The translations under genes and the position numbers were made by a program. Below are positions 16,989-20,583 of a stretch of DNA of 20,583 nt, in pieces. Positions within the stretch are counted from its first letter, which is position 1, and every line of letters starts with the position of its first letter. The DNA comes from Candidatus Woesearchaeota archaeon (GTDB lineage Archaea > Nanobdellota > Nanobdellia > Woesearchaeales > B29-G15): the NCBI GenBank assembly GCA_003650585.1, contig QMQS01000005.1, forward strand, positions 1-20,583. Direction: 5' to 3'. The notes below the pieces were generated by a model. That model did not search any database. It was not told the origin of the DNA and saw only the letters and a list, made by a program, of their open reading frames with translations.

Positions 16989-17095
16989 GTACCAGCCATA
17001 TGCGAATATTCGTGCGCCAGGTAATATGTCAGAGCTGGTACTGACTAGCATAATTGCCAAGTTCCCCCCAGCTGCACTCATAATATTCGCATATG
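16989..17095 (-). other. Nested inverted repeats in the leader of the 354-residue gene (possible pseudoknot RNA or operator)
   Basis: On the minus strand CATATGCGAATATT (17095-17082) and AATATTCGCATATG (17010-16997) are a perfect 14-bp inverted repeat with a 71-base spacer. Inside the spacer GTACCAGC (17041-17034) is perfectly complementary to GCTGGTAC (16996-16989), which directly follows the outer stem, so the two helices would form an H-type pseudoknot or be used alternately. A third option pairs AGCTGG (17073-17068) with CCAGCT (17038-17033). An A8 run and the Shine-Dalgarno follow. I know no named riboswitch class with this layout, and a DNA operator is the alternative. Confidence 0.55.
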
Positions 17096-17284
17096 AACAT
17101 GAAAGCTATACCTGTATGATAACAATATAGTATGACTAGTTATTTAACCCCCCAACAAATATTCTAACCACCAAAACGGGTAAACTCTTTTTTATTATTA
17201 TATCATAACAACTAAATGTTTTCATTTATTTATGACTAACTTATTTATATATTTTGTTATAGTGAAAAATATAGAAAGGAAAAC

Positions 17285-17313
17285 ACAAAAAGACCACTTT
17301 AAAGTTGTTAAAA
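17285..17313 (-). terminator. Candidate terminator after the 242-residue gene
   Basis: T5 occurs at the stop codon. It is followed by the 10-base palindrome ACTTTAAAGT (17296-17305) and then a second T5 and T4 on the transcript. This is weak as a hairpin but fits archaeal T-rich termination. Confidence 0.4.
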
Positions 17314-18036
17314 AGAATACTCAAATGTAATCTTTACCCTCTCTGTGAGGTCACTAACAGGGGTAATTGGCAGCTCAACAGAAACGCTCTTATTACCCAA
17401 TTGCTTCCCAAAGTTGAGTGCAAAGTAGTGTTTGTGACCATTATCCAAGGCAACCCAATCAAGCCCAACATAGCTTGGGTTCTCATTGCCAAAGCTAAGA
17501 GTGAACCCAAAGCGGTTCTCTTCTGGGTTTAAAACCTCGGTATTAGACTTCAAAAGGGGGATATCTTTTGCAAATGCAATCAAATGAAAATCAAGTGTAT
17601 TTGAGTTTGGAAGCTTGTAGGTTGAACCAAAGGAGAACCTGCATATCTTGTATTCTAGGGGTTGCATGTTGAAAAAGAGTTTGTAATCCAAATAGTTAAC
17701 CCAATCAAACTCATCCATGCTATCATACTCCCTCAGATCCCATCCAACCACAGCCCGTGGTTTTGACTCTGCCTCAAACGGAACAGAGCCACCAAAATAC
17801 AAACCAAAAGCCATATTGCTTGTTCTGCTCCCAGATATCAAAGTGAAGGGCGTAAAAGATTGCCAACCAAACTCCATCTCAAGGTTTGACACCCTCGCTG
17901 TCAGATTCGTTCTATTAGAAGGAAACCACTCTACCTCACTTGGTGGAATGCCAAAACCAGAAGTGCTAAAAAGTGCAACAGCTGTTAACCCAACCAACCC
18001 CCTCTTGAGTTTTTCTCCAACGCGTTTAAGCCTCAT
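17308..18036 (-). CDS. Secreted beta-rich protein, possible beta-barrel, unknown family
   Basis: This is a 242-residue protein with a basic N-terminus (MRLKRVGEKLKRG) and a short hydrophobic stretch (LVGLTAVALFSTSGFG) that fits a signal peptide. The mature part is a series of strand-turn-strand segments, for example NRFGFTLSFGNENPSYVGL and HKHYFALNFGKQL, with alternating hydrophobic residues. The last nine residues, VKITFEYSF, have hydrophobic residues at positions -1, -3, -5, -7 and -9, and a terminal Phe. That is the pattern of the C-terminal strand of bacterial outer-membrane beta-barrels. I recognise no family, and an outer-membrane location in an archaeon would be unusual. Other options are a soluble beta-sandwich or beta-clam. 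It has its own leaderless promoter and stands alone between the ECF operon and the 354-residue gene. Confidence 0.85.
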   Translation of the reverse strand: MRLKRVGEKLKRGLVGLTAVALFSTSGFGIPPSEVEWFPSNRTNLTARVSNLEMEFGWQSFTPFTLISGSRTSNMAFGLYFGGSVPFEAESKPRAVVGWDLREYDSMDEFDWVNYLDYKLFFNMQPLEYKICRFSFGSTYKLPNSNTLDFHLIAFAKDIPLLKSNTEVLNPEENRFGFTLSFGNENPSYVGLDWVALDNGHKHYFALNFGKQLGNKSVSVELPITPVSDLTERVKITFEYSF

Positions 18037-18060
18037 TGCCGAAAAATAAATACAATTGCC

Positions 18061-18068
18061 TTATAAAT
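18061..18068 (-). promoter_or_regulatory. TATA box for the 242-residue protein
   Basis: The minus strand reads ATTTATAA, with its centre about 28 bases before ATG 18036. It predicts a leaderless or nearly leaderless mRNA. There is no Shine-Dalgarno before the ATG. Confidence 0.7.
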
Positions 18069-18098
18069 CTTTCGTTATTGTTTTCACTGCTTAGTGGT

Positions 18099-18458
18099 TT
18101 ACCCTGTGAATCTGAGGGCTATTTTGTCACCAGGTTTAATGGTGTATGCCTTGATACCCATATTGGCTGGCTTGCCATTCACAAAGATGTGCCAGTAGTA
18201 GTCTCCAGAATCGCACACACCGTCTAGGCATTTTAACCTGCCTGAGTAGGTTATATTATGCTTAACTCTTAGCAATTGCTCAAGGGTTACGCCAGAGGCA
18301 TTGTAAAGCTCCTTGTGTGCATTACCAAAGAGCTCAATCCTCAATTCCACTAAATCACTGCCTTGCTCTGGGGTTGGTGCCCGGTAGTTTAAACCCCCTA
18401 ACAGTACCATCAAGCCGAGCAAGAGTGCCAGCAACCCGAGAAATAAACCCCTTCTCAT
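18099..18458 (-). CDS. Secreted DUF4430-like domain protein
   Basis: This 119-residue protein has a long N-terminal hydrophobic helix (GLFLGLLALLLGLMVLLGGL) that is a signal peptide or an uncleaved anchor. One small domain at about 35-119 resembles DUF4430, which is related to the C-terminal beta domain of transcobalamin/intrinsic factor. Features are VELRIELFGN, a GVTLEQLLRVKHNITYSG helix-strand, a CLDGVCDSG Cys pair, YYWHIFVNGKPANMGIKAY, and a terminal KPGDKIALRFTG strand. It is the third gene of the ECF operon and overlaps the S component by 104 bases. ATG 18458 is chosen because GGGGG lies 5 bases upstream; TTG 18470 is the in-frame alternative. It could present a ligand to the transporter, but this is inferred from context. 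Confidence 0.85.
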   Translation of the reverse strand: MRRGLFLGLLALLLGLMVLLGGLNYRAPTPEQGSDLVELRIELFGNAHKELYNASGVTLEQLLRVKHNITYSGRLKCLDGVCDSGDYYWHIFVNGKPANMGIKAYTIKPGDKIALRFTG

Positions 18459-19029
18459 GAAAACCCCCAAAGTCCCTCATTTTCCTACCCACAACAGGCA
18501 TAAGCAATGCAAAAGAGATGTTTGAAATAACATGCACAACTATAAAGTAACCTGCTGTGAAAAAAGCAAGGAGGATGTTGCCACCAAAAAAGATACCTGA
18601 GAAAAGATTCATTATCAACTCAAAAACAATAGTGGCGGCCAGCATACACCCAATTGCCTCAATATACCTCATCCTTTTTGAGATTAATCCACCAAGCAAA
18701 CCAGCAATCCCAAATGAGATGGCTTGAAATGGTGTCCAGGGTCCCTGACCGCCAAACACCAGGAAATTGGAGACATATAGCGTGGTGGCTCCAACCATAA
18801 AGCCACGTATGCTACCAAATAGCCACCCTGCAAGCACTGCAAAAAAGGTCACTGGCTCAACACTCGGTATGAATTGCATTGCAGCCCTCAACCCTGCCCC
18901 GAGCATAACAAACATACTCATGAACAACAACTCCCGCAGCCTTATAATCTGTAATTGCTGTTGGAGCAGTAGCTGCAGCAACTTCTGCTTGCTGTTTGCT
19001 TTTTTCTTTAGCAGTAGTTGGAGTTTCAT
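18355..19029 (-). CDS. ECF transporter S component-like membrane protein
   Basis: This 224-residue protein has a hydrophobic core at about 35-185 with roughly six transmembrane helices. The segment SVEPVTFFAVLAGWLFGSIRG and the GGQGPWTPFQAISFGIAGLLGG loop-helix are typical of ECF-type substrate-binding (S) components. These capture a vitamin or metal-like ligand and work with a shared EcfT and two ATPases, none of which is in this window. There is an unusual N-terminal extension of about 34 residues rich in Leu, Gln and Lys, and a basic C-terminal tail of about 40 residues whose DNA also encodes the start of the next gene. ATG 19029 overlaps the TGA of the upstream DUF4430-like gene (ATGA), so translation is probably coupled. 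The substrate is not readable from sequence; cobalamin is a guess from the DUF4430 partners. Confidence 0.88.
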   Translation of the reverse strand: MKLQLLLKKKANSKQKLLQLLLQQQLQIIRLRELLFMSMFVMLGAGLRAAMQFIPSVEPVTFFAVLAGWLFGSIRGFMVGATTLYVSNFLVFGGQGPWTPFQAISFGIAGLLGGLISKRMRYIEAIGCMLAATIVFELIMNLFSGIFFGGNILLAFFTAGYFIVVHVISNISFALLMPVVGRKMRDFGGFHEKGFISRVAGTLARLDGTVRGFKLPGTNPRARQ

Positions 19030-20036
19030 TTTCTCAAGACAAACACAAACACTATCATTAGCAAGACAACAATGCCACCCAGCACACCCACCAAAATCCA
19101 GGGTGATTTCTCTTGGGTAACCGGGGGTGCTATGTAAGCACCAGTTGGTGTTCTATTCGCCTGGGTTTGTTCTGCTGGCACTGTGGTGGTTGTTTGTTCT
19201 TGGATTACAGCTGGTGTTTGTTTTGAGCCCTCTGGCTTAACCCCAAACACCAATCTCCTGTTGAAAATATAGCTATTGAACCTATCATAGCCCTTTACAT
19301 TCAAAAAGCCACGATAATGACCTGCACTCATGTATGGAAACTCAAATTCTAGTGTAACCTCTTCTGTTTCGTCAGGTTGTATAGAAAAGTCCCCCTTATA
19401 ACTCCCATCTTTCAATCTTAGTGTGACCTCACCATGCACCTCCTGGTCCTCACCATCAAACTCTTCTCCTAAAATATCATTCTTCAAGCGCACATGCAAG
19501 CGCATTAACTCCCCAGGCTTACCAAGGATTATTGAATCATTTGTCAGCTCAACTATGCCCTCGCTTGTCTCCACATACACATCCCTCAAAATAAGCATAT
19601 TAACGGGGCATGCATCATAGAAAGCCACAGCTTTGGGGCTTGATTTTGGCATGAATGACTCATCATATGGGTAATACCCAAAATAAACAAAATAACCCTT
19701 ACCATCTATTCTGTAATCAGTAATCCCCACAGGTGATAACTCTGTGGCTTTACCCTCATTGTAGTAGAACCACCAACTAATATGCTCTGTGTAGTCCCCT
19801 GCCAAGCCGTTTATGCTATCAAGAAACCTACCGCCGTAGCTATACTCTGCTGTGAACTTACTCATTTCAAGTGCCTCTTTGGCTGTGGCACCCAGTGGAA
19901 CATCAACGCAGTCACTCTCAAGCCCATATGGAAACTCAACAAACACTCCCACCCTCTCACTATAAACAACTGGCACTACCAAAACCAGTACAATCAACGC
20001 CAGGTAATATTTTCCGGGGTTCATTGGATACAGCAT
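19026..20036 (-). CDS. Membrane-anchored surface protein with DUF4430-like N-terminal domain
   Basis: This is a 336-residue protein with a signal peptide (YYLALIVLVLVVPVVYS). Residues 27-122 resemble DUF4430: VGVFVEFPYG, then ATAKEALEMSKFTAEYSYGGRFLDSINGL, ISWWFYYNEGKA and GKGYFVYFGYYP. Residues 145-267 form an Ig-like beta domain. A Thr/Gln-rich linker at 270-308 leads to one transmembrane helix at 312-333 and a basic end. It is the first gene of the operon with the ECF S component and a second DUF4430-like protein, so a surface ligand receptor that hands a small molecule to the transporter is plausible. ATG 20036 lies about 26 bases from a TTTAAATA element and would be leaderless; ATG 20024 (MNPGKYYL) fits a second TATA element and keeps the signal peptide. 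Confidence 0.92.
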   Translation of the reverse strand: MLYPMNPGKYYLALIVLVLVVPVVYSERVGVFVEFPYGLESDCVDVPLGATAKEALEMSKFTAEYSYGGRFLDSINGLAGDYTEHISWWFYYNEGKATELSPVGITDYRIDGKGYFVYFGYYPYDESFMPKSSPKAVAFYDACPVNMLILRDVYVETSEGIVELTNDSIILGKPGELMRLHVRLKNDILGEEFDGEDQEVHGEVTLRLKDGSYKGDFSIQPDETEEVTLEFEFPYMSAGHYRGFLNVKGYDRFNSYIFNRRLVFGVKPEGSKQTPAVIQEQTTTTVPAEQTQANRTPTGAYIAPPVTQEKSPWILVGVLGGIVVLLMIVFVFVLRK

Positions 20037-20080
20037 CCAATAGTAAAATATATATACTATTTAAAGGTTTTGTTGGTGAA
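20037..20080. promoter_or_regulatory. 44-base divergent promoter with back-to-back TATA elements
   Basis: The minus strand has TTTAAATA at 20065-20058, about 26 bases from ATG 20036. The plus strand has TATATATA at 20049-20056, about 28 bases from ATG 20081. The AT-rich core lies almost at the midpoint between the two starts. Both mRNAs would be leaderless or nearly so. Regulation of the ECF operon by the divergent regulator is a likely inference. Confidence 0.7.
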
Positions 20081-20583
20081 ATGCAAAGGTCCCAAGCCAA
20101 GTTCTATAGCTGTGATGTTCTGAATGTTTTCCTCAGAATCAAGCCAATCAAATCGAGGGCAAGGATGGCTCTGGAGACTGGTTTGGGTGAGGGGAGCGTG
20201 AGGAGTGTATTGGCTATACTCAAAGAGAAGGGGCTCATTGAATCAGCAAAGCAGGGGCATTACCTCACAGAAGTTGGCGAGGAGTGGTACACTAAGCTGA
20301 AGCGTGCTTTGGTAATGAAGGACTCAATAAAGGTGAGTGGAATTAAAAGCAATAGTATTGTGTGCTTACACCTAAGGCCACCAACAACACCCAAACCGAG
20401 TTATATGCTAAGGGACATTGCAGTTAGGTGGGGTGCATCTGGTGCATTGATATTCTACTACACTGGACAAGAGCTAGTGTTGCCTCCATCCAAGACCCCA
20501 GACTATGGGGAAGATTACTCCGCACTGAAAAAAACTTTTGATTTAAAGAGGGGTGACTATGTTATTGTGGTGTGGGGTAGCAA
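20081..20583 (+). CDS. Winged-helix transcriptional regulator, DUF4443-like (C-terminus beyond window)
   Basis: The frame is open from ATG 20081 to the window end, with 167 complete codons, so it is partial. Residues about 8-65 look like a winged-helix DNA-binding domain: IKPIKSRARMALETGLGEGS as the helix-turn-helix, VRSVLAILKEKGLIESAKQG as recognition helix and wing, and HYLTEVGEEWYTKL closing it. After a linker, residues about 80-167 (NSIVCLHLRPP, YMLRDIAVRWGASGALIFYY) resemble the archaeal DUF4443 domain, which is probably a ligand-sensing module. It is the only plus-strand gene and diverges from the ECF/DUF4430 operon across 44 bases, which suggests it controls that operon or itself. No Shine-Dalgarno is needed if the mRNA is leaderless. 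Confidence 0.85.
   Translation, partial: MQRSQAKFYSCDVLNVFLRIKPIKSRARMALETGLGEGSVRSVLAILKEKGLIESAKQGHYLTEVGEEWYTKLKRALVMKDSIKVSGIKSNSIVCLHLRPPTTPKPSYMLRDIAVRWGASGALIFYYTGQELVLPPSKTPDYGEDYSALKKTFDLKRGDYVIVVWGS

Larger units (their letters stand above)
16960..17307. other. 348-base intergenic region: leader, candidate promoters, AT-rich spacer
   Basis: This is the only long gap without a recognised gene. From the right it holds a terminator-like stretch next to the 242-residue gene, then a very AT-rich segment at about 17180-17260. Several TATA-like elements are present on the minus strand (about 17240-17249, 17195-17203 and 17142-17149), then a G6 motif at 17148-17153, and finally the nested inverted repeats and Shine-Dalgarno before ATG 16959. 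I cannot tell which TATA element is used. A 41-codon minus-strand frame (17081-16956) overlaps the repeats and the next ATG, but I do not consider it established. Confidence 0.6.

Noticed and set aside
16748..17044. Plus-strand frame of 98 codons across the 354-residue gene start and its leader
   Set aside because: It runs antisense through a signal peptide and Shine-Dalgarno that clearly belong to the minus-strand gene; no promoter or ribosome binding site supports it.
16997..17095. A small transposon-like (MITE) element with 14-bp terminal inverted repeats
   Set aside because: The flanks show no target-site duplication, no second copy is in the window, and the position directly before a Shine-Dalgarno favours a regulatory role.
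16960..17307. A tRNA or known riboswitch in the long intergenic region
   Set aside because: I could not fit a cloverleaf or the conserved core of a riboswitch class I know on either strand.
18464..18468. Programmed frameshift at the G-run joining the S component to the DUF4430-like protein
   Set aside because: A stop codon lies just upstream in the DUF4430 frame and the G-run fits a Shine-Dalgarno 5 bases from an ATG, so separate initiation is simpler.

Overview
This window looks like part of an archaeal genome, most likely from a DPANN-type lineage, though the lineage is an inference. The evidence is: TATA boxes about 25-30 bases upstream of several start codons, which implies leaderless transcripts; an archaeal-type winged-helix/DUF4443-like regulator at the right edge; a secreted protein whose N-terminus (SVGTGIGV then an EDFKPLIWLCDARKV-type segment) I recognise from hypothetical proteins of DPANN archaea; and large secreted multidomain proteins typical of archaeal surfaces. 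All genes lie on the minus strand except the last, so the window is best read from right to left. I see no tRNA, rRNA, CRISPR, insertion sequence or integrase.

Right end (18099-20583): a + strand regulator and a minus-strand three-gene operon diverge from a 44-base intergenic region holding back-to-back TATA elements. The operon encodes a membrane-anchored DUF4430-like surface protein, an ECF-transporter S component (overlapping it by ATGA), and a second DUF4430-like secreted protein whose reading frame overlaps the S component by about 104 bases. I infer a small-molecule uptake system, possibly for a vitamin or corrinoid.

Middle (15895-18036): a leaderless gene for a secreted beta-rich protein whose C-terminus has the alternating pattern of an outer-membrane beta-barrel. 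Next comes a 348-base non-coding stretch with nested perfect inverted repeats. These lie directly before a strong Shine-Dalgarno and the 354-residue surface protein.

Centre (7962-15843): a 745-residue Cys-rich/Ig-like repeat protein with its own TATA box. It is followed by a leaderless 186-residue secreted protein, 18 bases upstream of a 1670-residue giant (Asp-box propeller-like region, parallel beta-helix, Cys-rich and Asp-rich calcium/metal-binding region, Ig-like repeats). The 745- and 1670-residue proteins share a roughly 185-residue two-domain super-repeat with an LCxxC signature.

Left end (1-7816): a tightly packed four-gene operon whose stops and starts overlap or are 1-2 bases apart. 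It encodes a small membrane-anchored beta protein (TTG start), a 695-residue GATase1-like/FN3 protein, a 468-residue DNRLRE/lamin-tail/dockerin-like protein, and a very large protein that runs off the left edge in an exact 36-residue (108-base) thrombospondin type 3 repeat array of at least 18 units. Overall the window is a cell-surface island: every complete product except the ECF component has an N-terminal signal sequence, and only the 219- and 336-residue proteins have a clear C-terminal membrane anchor.
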